From NCBI GenBank assembly GCA_034401795.1, contig CM067370.1, positions 51,200,414 through 51,264,413 of the forward strand: a stretch of DNA of 64,000 bases. The letters run 5' to 3'. This DNA comes from Chaetoderma sp. LZ-2023a. Lineage: Eukaryota; Mollusca; Caudofoveata; Chaetodermatida; Chaetodermatidae. Positions 45,913 through 56,370 of the stretch are shown here, in pieces. Below the pieces are notes generated by a model, which was given only the letters and a program-made list of their open reading frames with translations, was not told the DNA's origin and did not search any database. The first letter of the stretch is position 1, and each line of letters opens with the position of its first letter. The position numbers were made by a program, and so were the translations under genes.

Positions 45913-46584
45913 CTACACACGGAAGACCCACTTTCCCCATGAGCTCCTAGCATCGTGCTTGCGACTGGCTTTGATGAGGTAGTCCTGGTAGTTATTAGCT
46001 GGGAATTTCAGAAATGCTGACAGATCACTGGCCAATCTCCTGTGCTCTTTTTTGTTGAAGATGTGCTCAACATCCCCCTTGCGACCAACAGTGACCCCCT
46101 CCTGAGTACCTTCTGCTACAGCGTCACTGACTGCCTCCCTGAGGTAGTTATTTGCTTCAGACTGGATTCTATCCAGCATCTCTCGCTCTTCCTGTCTATG
46201 GAGTCTAAATACAACAGCCCACTTTCCGACCATTAGTAAATCTTTGGGGTCAACACTCGCCCTTTGGAGAGCTAGAATAACAGGACTGTTGGTTTGGGCC
46301 ACAGGTAGGTTGGGTAGTACCTTGCCCTGGGTGCTGTCAAACTTCTGGTAGAGTATCCGAGTTAGGAGTTCTTTTGTACTACGAGCTGGCGCTCCTTCCT
46401 CTATGGCATCCAGTATCTCCACATCAGACAGATCTGTGACCTTGGCTCGCTCGTGGATAATGTTGATGTCACGAAGCAGTCCTTGGACCCTGTGACAGTG
46501 GGACTGTGGACGCCGTGGCTGTGACTGTCATGCCGACTTGTCCTGCTGCCTCTAGACAATCTGCTGGAGAACTTTACCAAACAT
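45913..46584 (-). pseudogene. Polinton ORF i, 223-codon frame with early TAG and TGA
   Basis: From ATG 46584, ten bases from the shared TTAAA motif, the frame runs uninterrupted by indels to 45913. It contains TAG at codon 11 (46552-46554) and TGA at codon 19 (46528-46530). The body has 'VQGLLRDINIIHERAKVTDL', 'AVVFRLHRQEEREMLDRIQS' and a basic C-terminus 'DYLIKASRKHDARSSWGKWV'. The downstream ATG 46422 gives an intact 169-codon protein, so translation from it is possible. No family is recognised; the basic tail suggests nucleic-acid contact. Confidence 0.6.
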
Positions 46585-46623
46585 GGCAGTCGCTTAAAAC
46601 CTCTATATACCCAGACCTTAAAC
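46585..46623. promoter_or_regulatory. bidirectional promoter-like gap i/j
   Basis: The 39-bp gap contains 'cttaaaacctctatatac' followed by 'ccagaccttaaac', so TTAAA blocks flank a CTATATA box, one for each direction. Confidence 0.55.
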
Positions 46624-47700
46624 ATGCTGTAGTATGTGCAACATCCAGATGGGGCCATTGAACCCACGACATCGCAGCGCACTGATCCTCGGAAGGACTG
46701 CCTGATGGTCATTCGACCCTGTATACATGATGAGAACCCGTTGTCTGCTGCTGGGAAGTACATTGACTTTGCAATCTCGGCACAGATCTACGAGATCAAG
46801 AGCATGCCACTCAAGTTCAAGCTTCAGAGCACAATAGAACAGAAGGTAGAGCTCCCGCAGGTTCTGAACAGGTTGGAGATCGTGCAGGGCAACAGCACCG
46901 TGGACTCCTCCTATGTGAACGATGAGTACCAAGTCCATGGTCCGCTGGCTCGTGGACCACCATTCTATGCGGAGGGAAAAGGGTACTACGCTGTGTGTTG
47001 CAATGAGGGGTTCACGGAATTCGAACTATGGGCAGGTGTCGAGAAGCCTGTGGCAGTTCCACTCTTAACCCTCCTCGAGAACACACACGTGAATCCAGCT
47101 GCCATGCAGGATAGGCTGTTCCTCTGGGTGTACACTGAGCAGCTCGCAGATGTGACGATGAATACTCCAAGACCTCATGTCTGGCATGACGAGAATGACC
47201 AGGAGCTGAAGCAAATGGGTTCCAAACAGCGGATCATGCATGTGGAGCGAGAACACCAGCAAATTCATGCCACAGCTAATCAACGGGTAGAGCAGACATT
47301 GCATAGTGGTGCATCGGACTGTGTCACTGTTGCGGTCCTGGTTCAGAAGGGAGGAGCTATCCAGCAGGTGACTAAGCTAGACGACATCAAGCTTGTGTTT
47401 GGTGGGACGAATATTCCTGGTGAGGTACACGAGCTGGCTGATTGCCAACTCTACAGACAGAAAACTAAGTCATATGCACTTCTGTGACTAACCAGTGGAA
47501 GCAACGACCTCGAGTCGGCACTCAAGGGCCGTCACCACCTCGGGGGCATGGGCATCCCACCTAATCAGGGAAACTGTCTCAGCTTCAACATCGGAAACCT
47601 CATAGCTGGGACTCGCTCATTAGGTGTGACGCTACTTTACTTTGGCTATGCTAAGGTATGTGTGTCGAACACATCAGGTATTCAGCTTGAGCATGCGTAG
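46624..47700 (+). pseudogene. Polinton ORF j, largest open frame, possible capsid-type protein
   Basis: ATG 46624 is followed by TAG at codon 3 (46630-46632), then an open frame of 284 codons to TGA 47485-47487, then 70 further codons in the same frame to TAG 47698. The total is 359 codons with no indel. The sequence is beta-rich with 'YIDFAISAQIYEIKSMPLKF', 'YYAVCCNEGFTEFELWAGV' and, beyond the TGA, 'AGTRSLGVTLLYFGYAKVCV'. It contains no enzyme motif. Size, strand content and central position would suit a minor or major capsid protein, but I cannot confirm homology; Polinton major capsid proteins are usually longer. Confidence 0.6.
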
Positions 47701-47834
47701 AGCACGACTCCTGTCATCATAGCTGCAGCTGCCACCACTACTATAAGCTCTGCTATCTTCTGACCTGCCGATGCTTCATAGTCGAGCGTTGGCTCAGATA
47801 TCTTTACAGCCTCGTAGTACTCATCGAGACTCAT
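47682..47834 (-). CDS. Polinton ORF l, 50-aa small membrane protein
   Basis: ATG 47834 opens a 50-codon frame, 'MSLDEYYEAVKISEPTLDYE', followed by a hydrophobic segment 'IAELIVVVAAAAMMTGVVLY' that would cross a membrane once. The start overlaps the end of ORF k by 14 bp and the end overlaps the readthrough end of ORF j by 19 bp. The frame is intact. No family is recognised. Confidence 0.55.
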   Translation of the reverse strand: MSLDEYYEAVKISEPTLDYEASAGQKIAELIVVVAAAAMMTGVVLYACSS

Positions 47835-48061
47835 CTGCCTCTTTGATGCTCTGGTTGGCCTGAGCTCGGAGTTGTCGTCGGTGTGCCTCCCTCTGGCGCA
47901 TATGCTCGAGTGTTTAGCTTATACTCAAACTTCTCCTTAGACAGCTTCTCCATCGCCTGGATATGCCGCTCATGCTCGACCTCTGCCACCTTCTTGTCGG
48001 CGAAGCTGAGTCCCCAGTTCGCTAAGGCAAACATGCCCGCATTCAAGATTGCGGATGCCAT
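47821..48061 (-). pseudogene. Polinton ORF k, ~80-aa coiled-coil protein, one frameshift
   Basis: ATG 48061 starts 'MASAILNAGMFALANWGLSF', a hydrophobic N-terminus, then a charged helix 'DKKVAEVEHERHIQAMEKLS'. A one-base shift near 47910 moves the convincing frame to 'LEHMRQREAHRRQLRAQANQ', a continuing charged helix, ending at TGA 47821. Membrane anchor plus coiled coil is the visible architecture. It is divergent from ORF m across a TTTAAA-containing gap. Confidence 0.55.
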
Positions 48062-48120
48062 GCTATAGACTACAGTTTAAAGCTACTATATAGCTGCCCC
48101 AGCGATGGATCCCCAAAGCG
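48062..48120. promoter_or_regulatory. bidirectional promoter-like gap k/m
   Basis: Contains 'ctatagactacagtttaaag' followed by 'ctactatatagc'. A central TTTAAA has a CTATA box on each side, one per direction. Confidence 0.55.
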
Positions 48121-48525
48121 ATGTATGAACCAGCGGCTATAGATGACGAGGACCATAAGGGGGACTATGATGAGGGGGATTATGATGCAGACTACGATGT
48201 CGGTGATGAGTATGATGATGTAGAGCCTGAATCCCGCAAGCTAGTACACAGAGCGAAAGGAATCTATCGCACTTACATAAAAGGTTCTATCCGTCTGCTG
48301 GCAGCAGTTGAGGCTCTAATCGCTCTGTTCACAATGAAGGCTGGTGAGACGGTCTGGAAGATCGCCAACAATTCTCTCCAGGGTGTGGAGAAGATTTCTC
48401 AAGCCATACCAACCATCGCCTCAGGAGTAAGTACGTTCTTCGGAGTCGCAGGCCCTTGGCTACCGTACGTTGCCATAGCACTTGCGGCCATCTGGGCCGC
48501 CGAACATTTAAGCCATACTATATAA
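48121..48525 (+). CDS. Polinton ORF m, 134-aa acidic membrane protein
   Basis: Intact frame from ATG 48121. The first 40 residues are extremely acidic with Asp/Tyr repeats ('DYDEGDYDADYDVGDEYDDV'), followed by a basic patch. Two hydrophobic segments follow, 'RLLAAVEALIALF' and 'PWLPYVAIALAAIWAA' at the C-terminus. The layout suggests a membrane-active or membrane-inserted virion protein, as inference only. Its stop TAA at 48523-48525 lies inside the CTATATAA box that precedes ORF n. Confidence 0.65.
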   Translation: MYEPAAIDDEDHKGDYDEGDYDADYDVGDEYDDVEPESRKLVHRAKGIYRTYIKGSIRLLAAVEALIALFTMKAGETVWKIANNSLQGVEKISQAIPTIASGVSTFFGVAGPWLPYVAIALAAIWAAEHLSHTI

Positions 48526-48527
48526 GG
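48506..48527 (+). promoter_or_regulatory. promoter-like motif upstream of n
   Basis: 'catttaagccatactatata' followed by 'agg' lies immediately before ATG 48528 and overlaps the end of ORF m. It shares the TTTAA, short gap, CTATATA layout. Confidence 0.5.
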
Positions 48528-48773
48528 ATGGCGTCTCTGTATGACCTGGTCAAGTCCCTTAACTTCTGAGGGTTGGTCGATAAACTACTGTTCAGTGAGG
48601 ATCCAGCAGAGATTAGACGCCAGTGTATGGAGGTGTTTGAGGAGGTCTTCACTGATGGTCGAATGAATGATGGCCGTCTGTTCGTCTGTTTAGAGTTCAC
48701 CCCGGCCGTGCGTGACAGGGTGGGAGTGGACGTCAGCGATGAAATCCGGGAGTTTATCAACTGTCTTTCTTGA
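48528..48773 (+). pseudogene. Polinton ORF n, 81-codon frame with early TGA
   Basis: ATG 48528 opens 'MASLYDLVKSLNF', then TGA at codon 14 (48567-48569), then 'GLVDKLLFSEDPAEIRRQCM' and 'DGRLFVCLEFTPAVRDRVGV' in the same frame to TGA 48771. There is no indel. It is a small soluble protein with no family recognised. Its end overlaps the probable start of the integrase, whose own initiation codon is not visible. Confidence 0.55.
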
Positions 48774-49492
48774 GGAACTCTACTATCAGCCTTGTGGATA
48801 TTACCGTGAGCCCCCTCAACTACTCGAGGTTGCACGTCGCAAGGGCCACAACTTCACATTGGAGACAGTTATCCAGTGGCTCAGCCACCAGGCGATGTGA
48901 CAGATATACGGACCTCGTCCACGGCACATAAGGCATGCCCATTTCGAGGAAACTGTTCCGAACAGAGTTCACCAGGCAGATGTTCTATTCCTTCCACATG
49001 ACTCGGTTGGTCAGAAGACCTACAAGTATGCCCTCACCATCGTCGATGTCGCCAGCAGGTACAAGGCGGCAGTACCGCTCACAGACAAGTCAGCTGGCCA
49101 GGTGGCACAGGCCAGAATAGTTGCAGGTGGATGAGGGTAAGGCGTTCAGAGAGGAGACTGCAGCCCTCATGCAGAAACACCGTGTGGCAGTTAGGCGAGG
49201 CGAGGTAGGGCATCAACGTACCCAGGCTATCTTTGAGCAGTGGAATCGGACACTGGCAGAGAGACTGTCCCCACGCTAATACGCCCAGGAAATGGCCGCG
49301 CCGAGTGAACGTTCTAGAGTATGGGTGAGAGGGCTGCCTGCTGTGGTGGAGAGATCCAATGCCGAGTTTACTAGGCTAATCGGGAAGAAGCCGGTAGAGG
49401 CTATCAGACACTCTGCTGGTCACAGCTCTAGAGGAGCGAACAAGGGAGATGTAGTTCGGATCGACTGGATGGGTACCGGCCATACCAGCTAA
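48766..49492 (+). pseudogene. Polinton integrase, N-terminal and catalytic part
   Basis: The retroviral-type (RVE) integrase inserts the element into chromosomes. 'FLEELYYQPCGYYREPPQLL' is the N-terminus. TGA at 48898-48900 falls in 'LSHQAM' to 'QIYGPRPRHIRH', where Polinton integrases, as I recall them, have tryptophan. The catalytic D is in 'HQADVLFLPHD' (about 48979) before 'YKYALTIVDVASRYKAAVPL'. After a deletion and shift the second D appears in 'LQVDEGKAF' (about 49130) and E in 'AIFEQWNRTLAERL' (about 49234). TAA at 49277-49279 breaks 'SPR' from 'YAQEM'. The frame ends where LTR-like copy A begins at 49450. The C-terminal domain lies at 53020-53298. Confidence 0.85.
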
Positions 49493-52400
49493 GCTGGGGA
49501 TGCGCCACCCATCCTGGATTCATTTCCTGAACACGCCCCCAATGGGTAGAGCATAAGCATATATGAGCCTATGAGAGAGATTGCATTGCAAAAATGACTA
49601 AGTTCGTTAAAACGCATGATGCGCGTATGCGCGTCTAGATGCTATTTTTGATAGAGCATGTAGTTTACGACCAAGATAGGATGGCACTTTTAGTGTACCG
49701 AGATGGTATCCTGTAATCCTTTTTGATTACCTATTCCCGTTAAATCTGGCATGAATCAAGACCAGAATTCGACGGGCCTTTTAAATCTGTAAACCATTTC
49801 CAAATCGGTTAAGAAATGGCTGAGTTATCCACGGAAAACCCTTCTTGATTATCTTCAAAATATTGCCGTGACGTCATAATCACATGGACGCAGAACTTCT
49901 AGAATGTTCTAGAACATTCGGCTGCGCTATTATTAGCTATGCGCTGATTGGCTGCTGCTCGAACGATGAATGGTTGGAGCCTGCGCCTGCGACGTCACGA
50001 GGAGTATAAAAGGAGATGCGATCCAGAAATCGAGAGCATCCTCGGCCAGGGGCTGAACAGGTTGGATCTGTACCAGCTACTATCAGCGCAACAGACAATA
50101 TGCATATTACTTAGCTATGTGTTGGGTTTTTCTCCCGTGGCTGGCAGTTGCCCATCCCATCGCACTAAAACAATTTTGTAACTCCCTACTTACGGGAGTA
50201 ATTTGGAACTTTCTGATTACTGTTCACGAATATCAATATCTACTTCAGAACACAAAATTGTGGTGAGGCCTTTACGGCCTGAATATGTGATTCTACAGAT
50301 GTAGAGGCTGGATGTTCTTTGATTGATGACTCGCCGGATCTTCCGGCCACGCCTAAAAGTGGTATTTCAACTGTCACCGCACTAATATCGTGTAGATTCT
50401 TCTAACTTTCGACCGCAGCAAGTACACTCTGCCGGGTGCGTCTTCAGAGCTGGCTGATGTACCCAGAACCGTGAAGCTTTGTTTTGTATCTTCGTTCGCC
50501 TCTGACAACCCCCGCTTGTGATCGGGTTGTTTACAACTTCCGTCCATGTCATCGGTGTATGGGAACTTTCTTCACCACAGTAGTACTATCGTATCTTTTG
50601 CTGACTGCTCATTAGACATCCTATTAGGCTCACAGTGCTGAGCGATGTCCTCCGCCATGAGTGTTCTTGCGCAAATCTTGTTTGCGGAAAACAGCTTGCG
50701 GGAACCAACCTGCAGGAACGTTCCAGCTTCCTGAGAATGCATCAATGCACGTCAACTATGGAATGACGTATCAATTTCAGTAACACGGTAGCCAAACTTA
50801 AGAATGACTACCGAGTATTCAAGTAACTATACTTCACATTTTAATTATTTCTCTATATGTATTTCGTTAATTATATTGTATTCGTAAGAATGGTCCCGAT
50901 GACTAAGAGGTACCATAACGGTCTTAGGGCCGCTAGTTATAATTTCTGTATTTGTTTATAGTTATTCTCATTTTCTGCAATGTGTTGCTAACCACACAAT
51001 AATAGGTTCGTCAACCTGTACTAAGATATATAACTTAGATCATTTGATACAGTATTGATTGTCCTGGTTAGATTATGTATATATATGGCCAGCGGCCATC
51101 AGTTCATATGTTTTGCTAATTTATAGAAAATATAGGACTGCAGTGCACGTAGGAAACACTATACAGCAACAATTATATATGCAGCACTTTTTCGCACACC
51201 GACAATTTTTCACTGAGGTCGCTGTCCATGCTATAACTATGTTTAGCCCGGCATGTTACCGACTAAACCTCTTCTATTCAGTTCAATAGGATAGGCTCAA
51301 AATGATTAGAGACACTTTCTTCATTGCATACTCTGTAATCTATTCTTCGCTTCCGGCAGTGCGATAATCTAGCCCCGCACTCCTGTAAGACTCATGACTC
51401 TAAGATTTTGTCTCTCTTCATGCTCCATTCAGCCTTGTGGCTTCTTAATTGTTTGGATGTCCCTATCCGTACCATGGGCTGATCCGACTCTGGGAAAATA
51501 TTGGGGTTTCCAAGCGGTGATGGACAGGGTGTGGTGTCACATACATTTCCCTTGTATCTTTGGATACTTAGTAGTTAGCACTTTAGCCAATGTAGGAAAG
51601 CACTGTGAAAACATATATTAATTAATATTTTTATTACCGAACAAACCTCCCGTACCGCAGTGCAAAACTGGGCAACTTGTATATAACCCTAACGACAGGT
51701 TAAACGGTTAGTTCCATAGGACCCGGTGACGGGCGAGATACGTATCCCTACCGAATTCCATAAGAATGTCTGGGCATGATATTTAGATCTGCCACGCCCT
51801 TACGGGAAGGACATTTATGATGGGTATTCGTCTCTTTCACCCCCACCAAAACGATAGGACAATGGTCTAATAATGCTTTCGTGAAAAGTAACCTATGTCT
51901 TGGAACGTTTTATGTGGTTACGGTGTGGGATGTCCGGATTCTTATCCAGGTCAGAGATCTTACTATGTAACATGTATGAGCGCTGTCTTCAGTTTTGATG
52001 TCATGGGACATCTGTTCTCAAAGACAGCCGTGTCTAATAGCTAGGTACAGCCAGTTGCGGCCAAAAATAGTTTTTGTTTTGAAAACAACTAAATGCTGAT
52101 TAAGCAAAGTAGAAGGCCCACATAAATAAAGTGGCAACTACTAACTCAGCATACTAAGAATCACATAAGACGGTGATGAGCGAATCCATCTGGAATCGCT
52201 CGTCCCGTCTTCACGTAAAACAGCACGCAACCCTATAGTCATAATCTCACTAGGTATGGTCTTTTCTTTCTCAGGAATTTTTGGTTGAAATATTAGAGTG
52301 GGCCCATTTTTGCCTACTACTCTTCTCCCGCTTTAAGCCGTGGTGACACCTTCCCGAGACGGAGGCCCGCGCGAGGCACTTACCTCTCGCAGGATTCAGC

Positions 52401-52858
52401 GATGACGGTCCACACAAGGATAATACTCCTCACCCAAACTAGCACTAGGAGTAGTGCCCGCGTGAGGCACATAACTTTTCATCCGAGATAACCTTCTTCC
52501 TTTCAGCTTAGAGGTATAATAACTTATATTAATTTAATTAGTTAAGTCTCGTGTACGGGAGCCTCCCTTGTGGGGATTCCTCTGCGGACCTACGAGTCTG
52601 TATGATACCTCCGGGAGCCCCATGTTTAAAAGTTCATCTACCTGTCCCTATGTCTCGTATTTTCGTATGCTCTTATTGTAGTTTTACTAGCACATTCATA
52701 ATTGTTTAGGTAAAATCATTGTATAGACTTATATTTTTAGGTCACCAAATCAAATCTTGTAAGTCCATAGATCACGAAATTGCTATGGAGAGGCATACTG
52801 GTGACACAAATTCTTGGGATGAGACAGCTATGTTCGCAATGATGGTCGCACAGCCCCA
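49450..52858 (+). repeat. LTR-like repeat copy A, inserted in the integrase gene
   Basis: A 3.4-kb noncoding sequence that recurs in diverged form at 55688-58194. Both copies start TGTAG...GGATGGGTAC and end ...GCCCCA or ...ACCCCA, giving the 5'-TG...CA-3' ends of an LTR. Copy A has a CRE-like GACGTCAC followed by TATAAAAG (50005-50012) and, near its end, AATAAA (52125-52130) in a context shared with copy B. This promoter-to-polyA order supports a very long LTR. Weak similarity continues past the CA end (about 52930-53000 versus 58230-58300), so the repeat may extend further. No target duplication is evident. Confidence 0.6.
49991..50012 (+). promoter_or_regulatory. CRE plus TATA promoter in copy A
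   Basis: GACGTCAC at 49991-49998 and TATAAAAG at 50005-50012. Copy B has TGACGTCAC followed by 'gtatattata' at the equivalent place (about 56180-56215), so the arrangement is shared. Confidence 0.5.
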
Positions 52859-53019
52859 CCGGAACAATTGAGTTCCACCGGCCTTAGGAGCCAGTTTTTG
52901 TTACCCGCAGGGCAGTCTCATACAAGGTCCGTCACCCTGAGACCGGATGCTAACCAACGTCATCACTCGTCGTGCACTTGCGGCACAGCGAGTCGACATG
53001 ATACACTGGAACGGCCTGT

Positions 53020-53298
53020 CACTACCTGGCGAGCTACAGAGAGGAGTGCCTACCACCTGATGCTCTGGTTCAGTACCTGTATGAGCCTGATGAGCTGGAA
53101 GGTGGTCGATGGCGTGCAACAGATCCTAACTGGTCGATATATGTTCACAGGATTGACAGGTATGTGGAGGCAGAGGGGTGGCCTACACTGTACTACCTGA
53201 CACGCCAGCACGGGGTACCTGGGCGACCATTTGTCGTAGAAGCACTTCAGCTAGTCCCTGCAGACACACATCTACCATACCCTAGGGTGCTAACATGA
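53020..53298 (+). pseudogene. Polinton integrase, C-terminal domain
   Basis: The frame with 'REECLPPDALVQYLYEPDEL', 'EGGRWRATDPNWSIYVHRI', 'LYYLTRQHGVPGRPFVVEAL' and 'QLVPADTHLPYPRVLT' is the C-terminal DNA/chromatin-binding domain typical of Polinton integrases, ending at TGA 53296. It is cut off from its catalytic part (48766-49492) by copy A. Its end meets the end of the PolB gene on the opposite strand, tail to tail. Confidence 0.8.
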
Positions 53299-55120
53299 TA
53301 CTCGATGGGCTCGGTATGGACACGATCTGGCAGCACATGGTGCTTAGCATAGTAAGTGGAGTCTGAGTTTTTCCTGCTTATACGTCACCATACCCTGGTT
53401 GCGCATGTGTAGGCCTCGGTTTTTAGCTCTGTTAACCCCGCCATGAACCTCTGCCAAGAGACCTCATTCTGCTGCTTTGACGTTCCCTTAGACGAGCACT
53501 TACTTGCAGCTGCGCTCTCCACGTAGTAGCATTTGGAGTAGAGAGCGATGCCACGAGAGCCTTCGAACTCGAGCTTGAACAGTCCCGGAGTCCATCCAGA
53601 CGTTTTGTCCCAAGCTAGCCAGTCCCGCTTATGAGCTTGGTACTGGAGTCAGTTTCCATCTGCAGGTACTCAAAGCTGTCATGAGCTACGTAGCGATTGA
53701 GGAAGTCATAGTAGAACTCTGGCATTCGCAGCTTCACGAGCTCATAAACGGCTATCCCGTTGTGGACACCCGTGCCAGTGACAGCCATGGAACTGGTAAA
53801 CAGTGTTGGTGGTCGTATCATAACTATCTACAGGAGCGCCCTCGATCCAACGCTCGCCACCGTGTCCACACTCTACATGGTGTATGTGTATGCCTCTGTT
53901 TCTCGACTCATACTTGATCCAACGAGTAGCCGCTGAACTGGATGGTTGGGGCAGATAGAAGGCTTTCTCATACGCAGACTGTGGCACGTCAACCTTCTCG
54001 CCAGGACACATGATTGTTGTTTTGCCGCCTGTACAGTGATCAGCATGGCGTTGAAGACTGCATGCCTGTGTAAACCTCTGCTGACAGTGACTGCAGACTA
54101 GTGTATGTGCCAGCTTGGAGATGTTCTTGATGTAGACGGCGTGGTGGTCCCACACTCCGATGCTCATGGTGTCACAGTAGTGAGCCGCTTGCCTGATCAA
54201 GTGTCAGGCGCCCTCTTCGGTTGGTTCATACACGTGAATTCCGATCTTGGCGAAGAACTCTCTACCTTGTCCAGCTGATCCAGCGAGGTCTTGCGGACAT
54301 CAGGTACTGTCACTGTCTTGCCGTAGAACTGTGTGGCAAGCTCTCGTGCAGGAGCTGTACTTCTACCAGCTCTCGCTCCTCGGTGGACTGCTAGACATCT
54401 CCAGAGACACAAGTTATCCCTGTAGGTGCCGAGGGCAGTCATACTCTTTTTCTGTCGTAGGCTGTTTTGGAGGGGGCCTGTCCCAAGCAGAGGTTGGCGG
54501 TCAGTGACAGCCCTGACCTCAATGTTGATTAATCAAACGAAAGCCCACTTGGTGTTGGGTCGATCGATATTGTCTGTGTCGAGGCAGGCTTGCTCTCTTG
54601 CTGCCACCCAGTCCTGAGCTGCTCCTATCGTGTTCAGCCACGGGCTCCCTGGAGCATTTTTGTGGAAGAGCATCATCCTACCGTCTTCGATGTGACGGAT
54701 GCGATAAATATGGGTGCAGTGGAGGTAGAAGGCGTTCTGGACAGTCTGCTGGATCTTTTGCATGATCTGGCCTGTGAGGTCTCCTTCTAAACCTCTGAAG
54801 AATGTCCAGTGTACTAACAGGTGTCCTCTATCTTCTGTCTCCCTTTCGCCGAGATGCTGGTCGAGAATGTGTTCACCTTCTTGCCTCATACTCCGGGCTA
54901 AGGGTTCAGACCTCAACCCACTCATCACTCGCTTAGTGATCCTGCATAGGGGAGGTAAGCGCTCCAGTGGATGGTCTGCCATCCGCCTCGCTACAGTCTT
55001 TGCTCGCAAGCTGGCAGTCACCTCGTCGTCCAACTGACGAAGCTCACTTATCCGCTGCGCTTTCTTGTGTGGATTCCAAGGATCATCTTTGGTAAGTGCT
55101 GGAAACCTTCCCATCTTCAT
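53292..55120 (-). pseudogene. Polinton protein-primed DNA polymerase B, internally deleted
   Basis: Minus-strand polB from ATG 55120. The N-terminal region 54533-55120 reads through 'NTKWAFV', a TGA (54533-54535), then 'LINIEVRAVTDRQPLLGTGP' and 'TYRDNLCLWRCLAVHRGARA'. 'IGIHVYEPTEEGA', a TGA (54204-54206) and 'HLIRQAAHYC' follow, then a zinc-finger-like 'CSHCQQRFTQACSLQRHADH' and 'YQFHGCHWHGCP' (about 53760). Directly after this comes the far C-terminal 'AVYELVKLRMPEFYYDFLNR' with motif C as 'YLQMETDS', then 'TPGLFKLEFEGSRGIALYSK'. The palm motifs A and B and the exonuclease are therefore deleted. Several frameshifts occur near the end. It would have replicated the element by protein priming. 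Confidence 0.9.
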
Positions 55121-55137
55121 TGATCGGGAGAGTGGCG

Positions 55138-55409
55138 TTCAGATCCTATTATGTGTGGTGCTGGTGATCAGTACCTGGAACCTGTGAGTGGTGTATATCC
55201 CTGTGGATGCCTGTCTCTAAATGGGCGCTCAGACCCTATTACGTGTGGTGCTGGCGATCAGTACCTGGAACCTGTGGGTGGTGTATATCCCTGTGGATGC
55301 CTGTCTCTAAATGTGCATTCAGACCCTATTATCTGTGGTGCTGGCGATCAGTACCTGTGGGGGATCTGTCGTGTCGATGTGATAGTGGATGCTTGTCTCT
55401 AAATGGGCA
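55138..55409. repeat. three ~90-bp subterminal direct repeats
   Basis: Units start at about 55138, 55228 and 55318, each with 'cagaccctattatgtgtggt', 'gctggcgatcagtacctgg', 'ggtgtatatccctgtggatg' and 'cctgtctctaaatgggc'. A fourth partial unit is at 56593-56635, and an inverted partial copy lies in the left terminus at about 41206-41255. Open frames across them are artefacts. Confidence 0.9.
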
Positions 55410-56299
55410 TTCAGATGTGTGTGGGGAGGCGCTCAGGCCCATTGTGTGTAATATTGTTTGTAGATGAGCGTTTACACGTAGTTGAGTGTTTACACATCAT
55501 GTATGGTCGTGCATTCACACGTGGTATACCATTATCGATGCTGTGTCTAATTGGGTGTTAACGTATAGCAGGTGGGCTAAACTACTATTCTTGACTTTGG
55601 CCCAGTCGAGGGTCTGTGGTCTGCAACCATGGGTTTTATGTGACTGTGCGGGTAAAGAGTAATTGTAGACATGAAATCACTTTATCATGTAGCGCCGATT
55701 GGCCGGATGGGTACGGGCCATCCCAGCTAGGCCAGGTATGGGACGAGCACTCTTGGTGCGAGCACGCATGCCCCTTGGATAGGATAGTATATGTGACCTA
55801 TGAGAGAGGTATGGCTAAGTCCGTAAGAACGCATAGCACGCATGCGCACGCATCAGATCCATGTGTCAGTATTGTGAGAGAGTGTATGCTTATATTGTAC
55901 CGAGAAATCACTTCATTCTCGTCGTTCTTGGTATCGAGCAGGACCGGAATGAATCGAGAATTTCAAAACTGTTTACCATTTTAAAATCGGACCAGAAATG
56001 GCCGAGCTATCCACAAATGCTAATAGTGAGATTTGAACCTGTGATTTTAAGTTTGCTAATAACACAAAACGAGGATCCAACGAATTAACTACCTCGACCA
56101 TGTATGTATTAATGAGTATAGCTGATAAGTTATGTGTTCTCATTGCTGTATTGCTGCGCTTATCAGTCCCTCTAGATCTTGACGTCACTTGTAGATAACG
56201 TGTATATTATAGACTGTAATTTTGTGGTTACCAGTGTGTTATTAATCTGTTTGCTATTATTGCACAACTATTAGTATCATTATTTGTAATCTAATTATC

Positions 56300-56370
56300 G
56301 GTTCTCCGTTGGTTCAGTTGATAACAGCGCTGAATTCTAATTAAAAAAACCACGGTTCAAATCTCTCAAA
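56300..56370 (+). repeat. tRNA-like SINE relic
   Basis: 'ggttctccgttggttcagtt' with 'gataacagcg' provides an A-box-like segment, and 'ggttcaaatctc' a B box about 40 nt later. An A-rich insertion disrupts the anticodon arm, so it is not a functional tRNA. A short AAAGT/AAAAG tandem tail follows, as in SINEs. Confidence 0.45.

Noticed and set aside
55138-55467. Open frames of 83 and 86 codons with Cys/Gly/Trp repeats
   Set aside because: They are translations of the 90-bp subterminal repeats.
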